DNA from: JBAXTZ01 sp041666525
Lineage (GTDB): Bacteria > Bacillota > Negativicutes > JBAXTZ01
Length of the DNA stretch: 64,000 bases
NCBI GenBank assembly: GCA_041666525.1
Contig: JBAYGT010000014.1
Span: forward strand, 1-64,000
Reading direction: 5' to 3'
Positions 8,618 to 18,011 of the stretch are shown here, in pieces (positions within the stretch are counted from its first letter, which is position 1; the number at the start of each line of letters is the position of its first letter). Position numbers and translations under genes: made by a program. The notes below the pieces were generated by a model. It saw only the letters and a list, made by a program, of their open reading frames with translations, was not told the DNA's origin and did not search any database.

Positions 8618-10183
8618 CTAGCATTGACGTTTAATCGCAATAACTTCATTTTTTTTGATACTCTGACAAAATTTCCCTAATAAAAATTCCCCGGCGGGCA
8701 ACTCGATTTTTTGCTCACGGTCAAAATTAACAAACACTACGATTTCCTCTGAAACAACTTTTCTGACAAATTTTATCAATCCATCCGTGTAGGTTAACTC
8801 TTGATATTCGCCATACATCAGGCACGATTCCGTATTTCTGAGATTGATTAATTTTTTATAACAATTTAACAACGAAGCGGCGTTGGCTTTTTCCGTTTCT
8901 ACATTAACTATAGCATGATTTGGATTGATCTTCAACCAATTCCGGCCTTTGGTAAAACCAGCGCCGCTTGCTGCGTTCCACTGCATCGGACTTCTCGATT
9001 TATCACGGTTGTTTCGATTGGCAATTTCCAGCGCCTGTTCCGGTGATTTTCCATCTCTGATTGCGGTCACAAAATTGTTTCGCCCCTGAATATCATTGAT
9101 ATCGTTAATTGAGTCTACATTTAAATCGGTCATACCGATTTCGTCACCGAAATAGATAAACGGAATTCCTTTTAGACAAAGCATTAATGCTGCCACGGCT
9201 TTTGCCCGCTCGATGTCGCGCTCAGTTTCACCAAACCTGCTGATATATCTGGACATGTCGTGACTGCTGAAAAACAGTGTCGGAAAACCGGGTAACTCCG
9301 TTTCCATATTCCGGATCTCGTTGAAAATCAACCTGGAATCAAAATCTTTGACGCTGCCTAGATTGAAATTGAATACTACATCCAATAAGCTTTCACCCTG
9401 ATAGTTCTTTAACACCGCTAATTTATCGCTGCCCACTTCACCGACGGTAAATAGCGCGCCAAAACTGCGCACATATTCACAAATTTCGCCGATAACTGAA
9501 GCAACGCCTTGCTGATTTATGTCGTTTTGATGTTCTTGTTCACCTTGTTCATTTACCGGATTATCAGCAGTTATTCCGGCGCAAGTCAAATAGTTAATAA
9601 CATCAAATCTAAACCCATCCACCCCGGCGTCCAGCCAAAATTTCAGGATAGCTTTTACTTCGGCAAGAATTTTCGGGTTAGTCCAATTTAAATCAACCTG
9701 CTCTTTGGCAAATTTATGATAATAGTATTCTCCGGTCGCAACATCAAATTCCCAGGCGCTACCGCTAAAAAATGATTCCCAGTTATTTGGCGCACTGCGC
9801 CAGATATAATAATCACGATAAGGATTATCTTTGCTTTTTCGCGATTCAATAAACCACGGATGTTTATCAGAAGTATGATTGATAACGATATCGACGATAA
9901 CTTTTATACCAAGACTATGAGCCTTATTGATAAAGTCCGAAAAGTCGTCCATTGTCCCATAGTCGCTGTCAATTCCGCAATAATCACTGACATCATAACC
10001 GTTATCAACCTTGGGCGAAGGATAAAAGGGTGTCAACCAGATTCCTTTGATACCCAGGTCTGCCAAATAACCCAACTTCTGTGTTATCCCTCTGAAGTCG
10101 CCGATTCCGTCATTGTTTGAATCGCAAAAACTCGGCATATATAGTTCGTAAAAAACGGTTTCTTTCCACCAAATGGTTTTCAT
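8618..10183 (-). CDS. GH13 alpha-glucosidase, second copy
   Basis: The 521-residue cytosolic enzyme carries the GH13 signatures DIVINH (98-103), GFRFDV with nucleophile Asp194, TVGE with acid/base Glu249, and SSHD with transition-state Asp309. The last motif has Ser where most relatives, including the first copy here, have Asn. Val195 follows the nucleophile, again the alpha-1,6-type residue. It differs a great deal from the copy at 2792-4399 outside these motifs, so the two probably differ in substrate. The start follows GGGGGA. It lies 19 bases after the GH130 gene and should be co-transcribed with it. Confidence 0.88.
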   Translation of the reverse strand: MKTIWWKETVFYELYMPSFCDSNNDGIGDFRGITQKLGYLADLGIKGIWLTPFYPSPKVDNGYDVSDYCGIDSDYGTMDDFSDFINKAHSLGIKVIVDIVINHTSDKHPWFIESRKSKDNPYRDYYIWRSAPNNWESFFSGSAWEFDVATGEYYYHKFAKEQVDLNWTNPKILAEVKAILKFWLDAGVDGFRFDVINYLTCAGITADNPVNEQGEQEHQNDINQQGVASVIGEICEYVRSFGALFTVGEVGSDKLAVLKNYQGESLLDVVFNFNLGSVKDFDSRLIFNEIRNMETELPGFPTLFFSSHDMSRYISRFGETERDIERAKAVAALMLCLKGIPFIYFGDEIGMTDLNVDSINDINDIQGRNNFVTAIRDGKSPEQALEIANRNNRDKSRSPMQWNAASGAGFTKGRNWLKINPNHAIVNVETEKANAASLLNCYKKLINLRNTESCLMYGEYQELTYTDGLIKFVRKVVSEEIVVFVNFDREQKIELPAGEFLLGKFCQSIKKNEVIAIKRQC

Positions 10184-10202
10184 GCGATTCCCCCAACAAT
10201 GA

Positions 10203-11264
10203 CTATTCGCCGTCAGCCAGTCCCTTGAGGATGTTGGCTATTGACATTTTGGCAGCACAAACAAACTCGTCCGCCGCTCCGTAATAAATAGTCAGCGTAT
10301 CATTATCTTTACCCAAAACATGGCCGTTGGTAAAGATTACATTGCCAAAAAAACCACATAGCTCGTATTGCTCCTGCGGCAGCATTATCGGTTGATTGCT
10401 CCGCGCCAAAACTTTGGCGGGGTTATCTAAATCAAGCAGCACCGCGCCGAGGCAATATTGATGATTTTCTGTCGCACCGTGATAAATTTCCAACCAGCCC
10501 TGCGCGGTTTTGATTGGTGCCGCGCCGGCGCCAATACGTTTACTGTCCCAATGTCCGCTACGGGTTCTTAGCACGCATTGATGATTGCCCCAATGTACAC
10601 CATCCAGCGATTCGCCCAGCCAAATATAATTGCCGCCGATTTCAACACTGCTTGGACGGTGAAGTGCATAGTATTTGCCATTTATCTTTTCATTAAAAAT
10701 CGCGCAGTCTTTATTGTGCGGCGGAATAATCATGCCATGATCGGTGAATTCCCGCCAATCACTGGTGGTTTTCATACCAACACCGACCCCGTTTTCGGAA
10801 ACGGCGGTAAACGTCAAATAATACAGCCCTTCGAGAAAAGTTACCCGGCAATCTTCGATACCAAAAGCTTGCAAATAGCCCCGCCCAAACAACGGCGCAT
10901 AGCCCTCGGGTTCATAAAACCTCTGCCCGTCATCACTGCAGACCAGGCGCAGATGCGACAAGGTGGTCAAATAATCCCGGCCTTTATAATTGATAACTCT
11001 GGCATCACCAGCGTTCAAATCCGGATCATCAAGCGCAATTTCCATTACTTTGGTGGTATTCTCGGCAGTTAAAATCGGAAACGACACATAGCCGTCCTTC
11101 TGCGTCGGCCGTTCCGCAACCCGCACCAATAACCAGGTTTTGTTTTGAAATTCAAACGCTCCGGGATTCAACAAACAAGTTATCTCAAATTCCGGAGAAC
11201 TGGGTTTTAAGTCCTTGGGTGATAATATTGGATTAGCCGAAAACCGTGTTGCCAAATAACTCAT
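10203..11264 (-). CDS. GH130 beta-mannoside phosphorylase family protein
   Basis: This 353-residue five-bladed beta-propeller enzyme shows the GH130 pattern: LLNPGAFEF near 31-39, GIEDCR with the likely general acid Asp138, LHRPSS, and GAGAAPIKT followed by the EIYHGATE segment that binds phosphate. GH130 enzymes split beta-mannosidic links with inorganic phosphate, giving mannose 1-phosphate, or hydrolyse beta-1,2-mannosides. In the operon with a GH38 alpha-mannosidase it points to use of mannose-containing glycans. EDC replaces the more usual EDP. The ATG at 11264 (canonical MSYLATRF) is taken, with AAAGGA upstream. The exact linkage is not readable. Confidence 0.85.
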   Translation of the reverse strand: MSYLATRFSANPILSPKDLKPSSPEFEITCLLNPGAFEFQNKTWLLVRVAERPTQKDGYVSFPILTAENTTKVMEIALDDPDLNAGDARVINYKGRDYLTTLSHLRLVCSDDGQRFYEPEGYAPLFGRGYLQAFGIEDCRVTFLEGLYYLTFTAVSENGVGVGMKTTSDWREFTDHGMIIPPHNKDCAIFNEKINGKYYALHRPSSVEIGGNYIWLGESLDGVHWGNHQCVLRTRSGHWDSKRIGAGAAPIKTAQGWLEIYHGATENHQYCLGAVLLDLDNPAKVLARSNQPIMLPQEQYELCGFFGNVIFTNGHVLGKDNDTLTIYYGAADEFVCAAKMSIANILKGLADGE

Positions 11265-11303
11265 GTCAAGCTTTCCTTTCAAATGCGCAGAGGTATAGAG
11301 GAC

Positions 11304-11332
11304 AGTATGTTCTGTATTGTTTTTCTTGTCAA
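11304..11332 (-). promoter_or_regulatory. Putative internal promoter before GH130 gene
   Basis: On the minus strand, -35 TTGACA (11327-11332), 17-base spacer and -10 CATACT (11304-11309) lie 40 bases before the GH130 start, in the only gap of about 90 bases within the operon. This would let GH130 and GH13 be expressed apart from the upstream genes. Confidence 0.5.
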
Positions 11333-11353
11333 TATTTTTGCTTTAACTTTTTG

Positions 11354-11623
11354 CTAGATACTGGCCGGAATCGCCACCCAAAAAATTTCCAGAAAACCTG
11401 CCTCTTCACGAATCGCCGCTTTTATCCGTTCGCCCGCGTAGTAGGTCTTGTATATCGTGGCATAGCGGTCGGTGTATACAAGAATTTCGACTGCAAATTT
11501 CCCGTTGCGGAGCTCAATCCAGCGCAGTTTATAAGCCATAAAATCATCTTTTTGACGCTGAAGAACTTCTTTTATTATTGCTTCAACCGCCTCGTGCTTG
11601 AGCTGCTTTTTTCGAAAAAACAT
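11354..11623 (-). CDS. Conserved-looking hypothetical protein in the mannoside operon
   Basis: The 89-residue soluble protein begins MFFRKKQLKHEAVEAIIKEV. It has a basic N-terminal helix, then alternating beta-strand-like segments (WIELRNGKFAVEILVYTDR, then YKTYYAGERIKAAIREEAG) and a hydrophobic tail ending IFWVAIPASI. I do not recognise the family. It starts 2 bases after the stop of the isomerase gene, so it is probably translated by coupling. Its position suggests a minor role in the same pathway. Confidence 0.6.
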   Translation of the reverse strand: MFFRKKQLKHEAVEAIIKEVLQRQKDDFMAYKLRWIELRNGKFAVEILVYTDRYATIYKTYYAGERIKAAIREEAGFLEIFWVAIPASI

Positions 11624-11625
11624 CA

Positions 11626-12600
11626 CTACACCCAATACGCTTCAGTCAGCATTGGCTCTTCAAACACCACTTCTTTCAAACATTCAACAGCTTTTTTTAA
11701 TCCTTCATCAGTCGATGCCAATGCGTCTTCGTGTTCAATACTCAACGCGCCATCGTACCCGGCCAGCCTCAGCGCACTGACAATGTCACGCCATTTCTGT
11801 TCACCAATACCATAACCGACTGAGCGGAAAATCCAGCTGCGTTCGCTCATAAATGTATACGACTTGGTATCCAACACCCCGTTACGCGCGGTATTGTGTT
11901 GATCAATATAAGTGTCTTTGGCATGAAAGTGGAACAACGCTCCGGCTTTGCCAAGCTCTTTTATCGCCAAACAAGGATCAATTCCTTGCCAAACCAGATG
12001 TGACGGATCAAAATTCGCACCGATCTCCGGACCGACAGCTGCGCGCAACCGTAACAGCGTCTCCGGATTGTACACACAAAACCCCGGATGCATTTCCAAA
12101 GCGATTTTAGTAACGCCATGCTCACGGGCAAACGCCGCTTCGCGTTTCCAATAAGGAATAAGCACTTCATTCCATTGCCAGTCCAGAATCTGCATATAGT
12201 CCGGCGGCCAGGAACAAGTTACCCAGTTCGGATTGGCCGACCGCTCGCTGTCTCCCGGACAACCGGAAAAATTCACTACCGTATCAATGCCCAGTTTTTC
12301 CGCCAACAGCACCGCACTGCGCCAGGCATCATGGTTGGCCTTGGCAAATTCTTTGTTGGGATGAATCATATTGCCGTGAACACTAAGGGCGCTGATAGTC
12401 ATAGCTCGCGACTTAAAAGCATCGACAAACGCCTGCGTTTTTTGGTCATCAACCAATAATTCCGGCGGATTACAATGTGCATTTCCCGGATAATTACCGC
12501 AACCGATTTCAACTGTGTTTACCCCAAATCCCTTAATTTTGTCTAGCGCCTGCGCCAAAGGCAGGTTTTGAAACAATACTGCAAAAACACCGATTTTCAT
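11626..12600 (-). CDS. Sugar phosphate isomerase/epimerase (xylose isomerase-like TIM barrel)
   Basis: The 324-residue protein belongs to the AP-endonuclease-2 / xylose isomerase-like barrel family. It begins MKIGVFAVLFQNLPLAQAL and shows the usual metal-site positions: VEIGCGNYPG, KIALEMHPGF (Glu and His ligands), GANFDPSHLVWQG (Asp, His), FHFHAKDT (two His) and LSIEHEDAL near the C-terminus (Glu). These enzymes isomerise or epimerise sugars or inositols with a divalent metal. It is directly downstream of a Gfo/Idh/MocA dehydrogenase, a very frequent pairing in which the two act in sequence on one keto-sugar or keto-inositol. The start follows GGAGAAAATTAA. Confidence 0.88.
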   Translation of the reverse strand: MKIGVFAVLFQNLPLAQALDKIKGFGVNTVEIGCGNYPGNAHCNPPELLVDDQKTQAFVDAFKSRAMTISALSVHGNMIHPNKEFAKANHDAWRSAVLLAEKLGIDTVVNFSGCPGDSERSANPNWVTCSWPPDYMQILDWQWNEVLIPYWKREAAFAREHGVTKIALEMHPGFCVYNPETLLRLRAAVGPEIGANFDPSHLVWQGIDPCLAIKELGKAGALFHFHAKDTYIDQHNTARNGVLDTKSYTFMSERSWIFRSVGYGIGEQKWRDIVSALRLAGYDGALSIEHEDALASTDEGLKKAVECLKEVVFEEPMLTEAYWV

Positions 12601-12626
12601 TTAATTTTCTCCATCCGATTATTTTA

Positions 12627-13787
12627 TTATGAATTTACTTTAACCCAACACCCGGTTTTCCCGCTCTGCAAAATTGCCGCGATAACTTTCATTACCCGGT
12701 CACCGTCAGCAAAGGTGGCAAAGCTCGGTTTTTCCAGCCGGACATCTTTACCCGCACGGATATAACCGTAGAAATTAGCCATCATGTTCTTCAATCCGTC
12801 CGGCCAGCCTTCGTTATGCCCGCCCGGATGCGTCAGATACTGGCGGGCATCCGGTGCAAATAACGCGCCGTCGGCAAGCATTACTTCGTTGGCTTTTTCC
12901 CGGTAACCAAACCACAGTTTTTCCGGTTCTTCCTGATTCCAGGCTAATGCCGCTTTGCTTCCGTCTATCTCAAACTTAAAACAGTTTTTCTTACCGGCCG
13001 ACACTTGCGAGACAGTAAAAACTCCGCGCGCGCCGTTACTCAACCTGAATATTACGGTCGCATAATCTTCGGTACTGATCGGAACAGCTTCGTAATCACC
13101 CGCTTGCAGTTGCTGATTCGAGAAAGTTGCCACCGCCGTTTTCGCACGCTTGCGCACCGGGATTATCGTTGCCACATCGGCCAGCACTTCGACAATTTCA
13201 GCGCCGGTAACATGCATAATTGTATCGCACCAATGCGACCCGATATCGGCCAACGCCCGCGATTCACCGCCAAGTTTGGGATCCAGCCGCCAGTTGTAAT
13301 CAGTATCAAACAACAGCCAGTCCTGCAGGTAACTGCCGTGCGCCAGCGTCACTTCGCCTAACTTTCCAGCGGCAATGTTGGCACGGGCATTTTGCACCTG
13401 GGCAAATTGCCGGTAATTAAGATTGACGGCATTTACACAGCAACTATCCATTGCCAGCCGCGCCAACTCGGACGTTTCATCCGGTGTCAGCGCCAGCGGT
13501 TTTTCTGACAAGATATGTTTTCCTGCCTGCAGCGCTGCTTTATTTATTTCATGATGCAGATTATTGCCCGTGCAATTGTGAATGACATCGATTTTCGGAT
13601 CGTTAACCAGTTCGTGCCAATTAGCCGTGCCGCGCGGAATGAAAAATTGCGCGCATTTCTGATCAGCCACGATCTGCGTCACTTCCGCAAGCGCAACAAT
13701 TTCAACATAGCCTAATCTTCTTACCGCCTCAATATGCTCAGCGCCGATAAATCCGGTGCCGATAATTGCAGATTTGATTTTCTTCAT
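12627..13787 (-). CDS. Gfo/Idh/MocA-family oxidoreductase
   Basis: This 386-residue NAD(P)-dependent dehydrogenase has an N-terminal Rossmann fold (AIIGTGFIGAEH, 8-18) and the family motif EKPLAL (95-100) with the conserved Lys96. A C-terminal alpha/beta substrate domain includes DIGSHWCD, where the His is the usual catalytic partner. It oxidises or reduces a hydroxyl of a sugar, sugar acid or inositol. The immediate neighbour downstream is a xylose-isomerase-like enzyme, which supports a role in converting an unusual sugar released from mannosides. The start is preceded by GAGGGGGAG. Confidence 0.9.
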   Translation of the reverse strand: MKKIKSAIIGTGFIGAEHIEAVRRLGYVEIVALAEVTQIVADQKCAQFFIPRGTANWHELVNDPKIDVIHNCTGNNLHHEINKAALQAGKHILSEKPLALTPDETSELARLAMDSCCVNAVNLNYRQFAQVQNARANIAAGKLGEVTLAHGSYLQDWLLFDTDYNWRLDPKLGGESRALADIGSHWCDTIMHVTGAEIVEVLADVATIIPVRKRAKTAVATFSNQQLQAGDYEAVPISTEDYATVIFRLSNGARGVFTVSQVSAGKKNCFKFEIDGSKAALAWNQEEPEKLWFGYREKANEVMLADGALFAPDARQYLTHPGGHNEGWPDGLKNMMANFYGYIRAGKDVRLEKPSFATFADGDRVMKVIAAILQSGKTGCWVKVNS

Positions 13788-13805
13788 GACTCCCCCTCGT
13801 TTTTG

Positions 13806-14705
13806 TTAAAACAACTGCTGCGGATAACATCCGCTTTCGACCAGCGTCTTGATACTGGCCACTACCCGCGCACGGTCCGCGCGGTAAGTGACACCAAACC
13901 AGGAATCACGGCTGCTCAAAACTTCAACAGTGGCTTTACCGGACTTAATGAGTATATCTACCGCTAGCGGAATATAGAACTCAGCTTTCTCTTGCCCGCT
14001 GTGATTTTTCAAAAATTCAAAAAACAACTTTTCGAACTGAGCAAAAACTCCGGTCGTAAACCCCCACATATTCATCGAAATAATTTCCTCGCCGGAAAGC
14101 GCACATTCCGCGCCTGGTTCAATATTGCGCGCACCGTTGTCGTGCGGTTCAATTTTGGTCAATTCAGTTACCGCCGTCAACTTTCCGGCAGTAGTTTTAC
14201 AAATGCCGCGGGCGACCGGGCCATTAGCCGACAATGTGTTTTTCAATAAAAAACCGCACATGCAAAAATTACAGCTGTCCGCAGTATGTTGTTGATTTAA
14301 GAAATCGGCAAGCAGTTGATAGCTCTGCGCACCGTAAAAATCATCCGCATTGATTACTGCAAACGGTTCTCGAACCACGTCACTACAGCATAACACGGCG
14401 TGGCCGGTTCCCCAGGGCTTTTTTCGGACTTTGGGCAACGCAACTCCCTCCGGCAATCTGTCTAATTCCTGAAACGCATAATCAACGATAAGTTTTCCGG
14501 CATACCGGCTGCCAACGACTGCCTTAAATTGCTTTTCAATATCCTTGCGAATAACAAAAACAACTTTCCCAAACCCGGCACGGATGGCGTCATATATTGA
14601 ATAATCCATTACGGTTTCGTCATTCGGGCCGACTGCGTCCAACTGCTTTAATCCGCCATAACGGCTGCCCATTCCCGCCGCCATTACCACTAATGTCGGT
14701 TTCAT
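13806..14705 (-). CDS. Sugar nucleotidyltransferase-like protein
   Basis: The 299-residue protein opens with the nucleotide-binding signature LVVMAAGMGSRYGGLKQ (GxGxR-x-K pattern, residues 5-21). It has VINADDFYG as the metal-binding Asp segment near 115, as in NTP_transferase proteins that couple a sugar 1-phosphate to a nucleotide. Many proteins of this group sit beside glycoside phosphorylases and are annotated only as nucleotidyltransferases. In this operon GH130 could supply mannose 1-phosphate, which would make it a candidate mannose-1-phosphate nucleotidyltransferase; that is inference. The start follows GGAGGCGCG, 20 bases after the GH38 gene. Confidence 0.8.
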   Translation of the reverse strand: MKPTLVVMAAGMGSRYGGLKQLDAVGPNDETVMDYSIYDAIRAGFGKVVFVIRKDIEKQFKAVVGSRYAGKLIVDYAFQELDRLPEGVALPKVRKKPWGTGHAVLCCSDVVREPFAVINADDFYGAQSYQLLADFLNQQHTADSCNFCMCGFLLKNTLSANGPVARGICKTTAGKLTAVTELTKIEPHDNGARNIEPGAECALSGEEIISMNMWGFTTGVFAQFEKLFFEFLKNHSGQEKAEFYIPLAVDILIKSGKATVEVLSSRDSWFGVTYRADRARVVASIKTLVESGCYPQQLF

Positions 14706-14724
14706 CGCGCCTCCTGATTCGTGA

Positions 14725-17700
14725 CTATTTTACTATTTTCAATGTAAAAATCTCAAACGGTTTTAAGTTGATTTTTACTACACCATCAATGTTTTTCAAA
14801 GACTTAAGCTCATTCCACTCCATCATATCAACTTCACAGCACACTGATAGCTCAGGTACCGCCAATAGCACCGTAGTTCTTTTGCCATACGGTTCATAGA
14901 TGCGGACGATGGTAGCAGCGGATTTTTCGGCTTTCTTGATGACCTCGACGATTGCCTCACCGTCCACTATTCGGGCCGCAGGAACAAAACTCACTGCCCC
15001 TTTTACAACAACCGCCTTTTGATTCAGTTGCGCCGCTTCGTTTAAGACTGCAGATTGTTCCAACGTTTCAGAATGCGGTAAAAACGAATAGGTAAAGCAA
15101 TGTTGTCCGATATCAGCTTCCGGATCAGGATAGTTTGGCGCCCGTAACAGCGATAACTCAATTTTGTTGCCAAATATTTTATGACCGTATTTACAGTCGT
15201 TGAGCAGCGCTACGCCGTAGTTTTTATCGGAAAGGTCAACATAACGATGCCCGCAAACTTCAAATTTGGCAAAATCCCAAAGCGTGTTTTTATGGGTATT
15301 GCGTTTCAAGCTGCCGTACTGCAGCTCATAAGTCGCCTGATCAGTATGCACGTCAACCGCAAATTCGACTTTAAGCAATTTGTGTTTTTCGTTCCAATCA
15401 ACAAACGTACCGAATTCAATTCGCTTGCTGTTGGCAAAAATCATCGCGAACTGCTGCAGCTTGGAATTGCCCAGCTCAAAATTCAGCTGAAGTCCCTGTG
15501 CCATCGAACCGTTAATAAACTTGGTCATCGATACACAACAGGCACTGGCACGCAATTGCTGTTCGTGGTAATAATCGACATCCCAGGCATCCCAATCCAC
15601 CGGATGATCAGCATACAAGTTAAACACATTGCCGCGCATTCCACGGGGAATAAATGCAAAATCAGCCGCTTTGTCATAACCGTAAACAATCGTGCCATCG
15701 GTGGCAAACTCATAACGCACCAGCTCATTTTCAAGTACCAGGTTTTCTGTAGTTTCAGCTCTTTGCGGCTTCGCGGCTGGCTCATAGCGCTCGCCCCGAT
15801 ATAATGTTACCGCGCTCAACCCGGGAATTTGCGGCATAACATAAACATTAGTAGCACACTCCGTCGAAGGAACAATCGTTCCGTCGGCAAGTTGTACTTC
15901 ATGGCCTCTCCAGGTAGACGGCAAAACCACTTCACGGGTATAAGCCGATGACAAGGTATTAATTGCAGTCATACAGTTTTCAGCATTATCCGACACAAGT
16001 GCAACGTAGCGTTCCAGCAACTCGCTGCATTTTTCCAGCAGCCGCTTATAATCATTGCGACAGTCAACATATACCCGGTTGACACTCGATCCCGGAATGA
16101 TATCATGAAACTGGTTCATTAAAGTTTCTTTCCACAGCGCATCCAGCTCAAGTTGCGGATAGTGTTCCACTCCAATTGACGAATAAAGAATCTCCAGCTC
16201 CCGTAAGTTTAGTTCCAGCTTGCGGTTCATTTTCTTGTTAAAGGCCTGCGTCGTCAGTGTGCCGCGGTGCAATTCCAGATAGAGTTCGCCTTTCCAGTGG
16301 TCAAGCTCGTCAACACTCTCATTAATCCGGTCGAGCAGCTCACCGGCACAACCAAACTTCACTTTGGGCGCGCCTTCCAGATTCTGCTGCCGCCGCCCGA
16401 TCTCGATCATTTCTGCCGTCGGCCCGCCGCCGCCGTCACCGATACCAAACAACGTCAAAAAGTCATCCAAAACCGCTTTTTCCTGAAAATTATCTTCGGC
16501 ACGGCGCAAGCCCGCCGGATTAAGTACACTGTTATAGGTGTCCTCCGGCGGAAAATGGGTAAGAATGCTCGTACCGTCGATGCCTTCCCACATAAATGTG
16601 TGATGGGGAAATTTGTTGAACTGGTTCCAGCTGATTTTCTGGGTGACAAAATAATCCACGCCGGATTTCTTTAATATTTGCGGCAGTGAAGCCGCATAAC
16701 CGAACACATCCGGCAACCAAAGATTGCGCACGTTTTCGGAAAACTCATCCATAAAATAGTTTTTGCCGTGCAGTATCTGGCGCACCAGCGATTCACCGCC
16801 GGTAACATTGCAATCGGCCTCGACCCACATTGCTCCCTGAACTTCCCACTTGCCGTCACAAATTTTGTCCTTGATGCGACGATATAGTTTCGGGTAATAT
16901 TGTTTAGTCATGGCGTAATGCTGAGCCTGAGACGCGCCAAAGATAAACTCCGGGTATTTATCGCTGAGCGTAATCTGCGTGGAAAAAGTTCGCGCACATT
17001 TGCGAATAGTTTCTTCATACGGCCATAACCAGGCCGTGTCGATATGCGCATGGCCGACGCACCAGGCAGTCAGCGCACTTTCATTGGCGCGCTTTTCTAA
17101 TAGCGGACGGAGTATTTCGCGGCACCGGCTGATTGTTTCAGCATCAAATTCCAAGATGTCGATAGCCCGGTTTATTGCATGCAAAATGCGGTCACGGCGC
17201 ACCGATAGCTCCGGCAAGGCCTGTGACAAATCAAATAACGTCTTGATATCCAGCTGCAGTTCCCAAACATCCTTACGCCAGATAGCCAGGTTGAGCTTGT
17301 TAACAACAGCTTTATGGTAACCAAGTTTAGCAGGCAGACCGTTTTTTAGCTGCGAATCTATTGGCACACCAAACATCAGTGAAACTGACGCTTCAATCCA
17401 TAATTCGACTGCTTCGCCGCCGCGGGCACGCTCAAATAATTCCAGCCGATCACGATAAAAACCCGGGTCCCAGGTTGCGTAGGCTGTAATTCCCTGCAAC
17501 GGCATGCCCTCGTTATCATAAACGCAACCCTCGGCACCGATGTGCAGAAGCGCAACAACGTTCTTACCCTGCCATTCTGCCGGAACAACGCCTTTGAGTT
17601 GAAACCAGGCGTGATCCCAGGTCTTGCCAAAATTTTCACCCCAGGCAGCACCGGCTTGCACCGGTTTGTATTCGCCGTTTAAACGATCGGCAAAAGCCAC

Positions 17701-17826
17701 AATACCGTCACCAAAATTACAATATGTTGCTTCAAGCGGGATGCCCGGTTCATAGAATTTATCCTCCAGCTGCTCCAGCGTCCGCCGGATGCGCTTTTCA
17801 TGCAATTCTCTGGCGCGTCTGATCAT
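14725..17826 (-). CDS. GH38 alpha-mannosidase
   Basis: This 1033-residue cytosolic enzyme has an N-terminal accessory domain, the catalytic barrel with the zinc ligands GHAHIDTAW (His261 and Asp263), and the nucleophile in WLPDVFGY (Asp373). QFHDIIPGSS supplies a further zinc-site histidine, and a long all-beta C-terminal half follows. GH38 enzymes remove alpha-linked mannose with retention and need zinc. Length and the lack of a signal peptide match the bacterial cytosolic group rather than lysosomal types. It is the first gene of the operon that runs to the GH13 gene at 8618. The start follows GGAGG. One segment at 15757-15777 slightly resembles the octamer repeat described elsewhere. Confidence 0.93.
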   Translation of the reverse strand: MIRRARELHEKRIRRTLEQLEDKFYEPGIPLEATYCNFGDGIVAFADRLNGEYKPVQAGAAWGENFGKTWDHAWFQLKGVVPAEWQGKNVVALLHIGAEGCVYDNEGMPLQGITAYATWDPGFYRDRLELFERARGGEAVELWIEASVSLMFGVPIDSQLKNGLPAKLGYHKAVVNKLNLAIWRKDVWELQLDIKTLFDLSQALPELSVRRDRILHAINRAIDILEFDAETISRCREILRPLLEKRANESALTAWCVGHAHIDTAWLWPYEETIRKCARTFSTQITLSDKYPEFIFGASQAQHYAMTKQYYPKLYRRIKDKICDGKWEVQGAMWVEADCNVTGGESLVRQILHGKNYFMDEFSENVRNLWLPDVFGYAASLPQILKKSGVDYFVTQKISWNQFNKFPHHTFMWEGIDGTSILTHFPPEDTYNSVLNPAGLRRAEDNFQEKAVLDDFLTLFGIGDGGGGPTAEMIEIGRRQQNLEGAPKVKFGCAGELLDRINESVDELDHWKGELYLELHRGTLTTQAFNKKMNRKLELNLRELEILYSSIGVEHYPQLELDALWKETLMNQFHDIIPGSSVNRVYVDCRNDYKRLLEKCSELLERYVALVSDNAENCMTAINTLSSAYTREVVLPSTWRGHEVQLADGTIVPSTECATNVYVMPQIPGLSAVTLYRGERYEPAAKPQRAETTENLVLENELVRYEFATDGTIVYGYDKAADFAFIPRGMRGNVFNLYADHPVDWDAWDVDYYHEQQLRASACCVSMTKFINGSMAQGLQLNFELGNSKLQQFAMIFANSKRIEFGTFVDWNEKHKLLKVEFAVDVHTDQATYELQYGSLKRNTHKNTLWDFAKFEVCGHRYVDLSDKNYGVALLNDCKYGHKIFGNKIELSLLRAPNYPDPEADIGQHCFTYSFLPHSETLEQSAVLNEAAQLNQKAVVVKGAVSFVPAARIVDGEAIVEVIKKAEKSAATIVRIYEPYGKRTTVLLAVPELSVCCEVDMMEWNELKSLKNIDGVVKINLKPFEIFTLKIVK

Positions 17827-18011
17827 CGTGCCTCCATAGTCAACACCAATATTAAGCTTATGTTCGTTGTATTAATAGTTCGACAAAAACACCATTTCCC
17901 CTGCAAAAACATTTGCTTTTTCATATTAATATCGCTGGTTCCGTTCCAAAACAAAAGCTGTTTCGCTTTTATAAAAAGCTTTTGTATGCTAAAATAATTC
18001 ACGAGGTAATA

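Noticed and set aside
8569..8649. Longer TPR protein starting at ATG 8649
   Set aside because: It overlaps the GH13 gene and lacks a binding site, whereas GTG 8568 has GGAGG and begins a proper signal peptide.
15757..15777. Octamer-like sequence in the GH38 gene
   Set aside because: Only two units match (CGAAGCCG, CAAAGAGC), which is too short to separate from chance.
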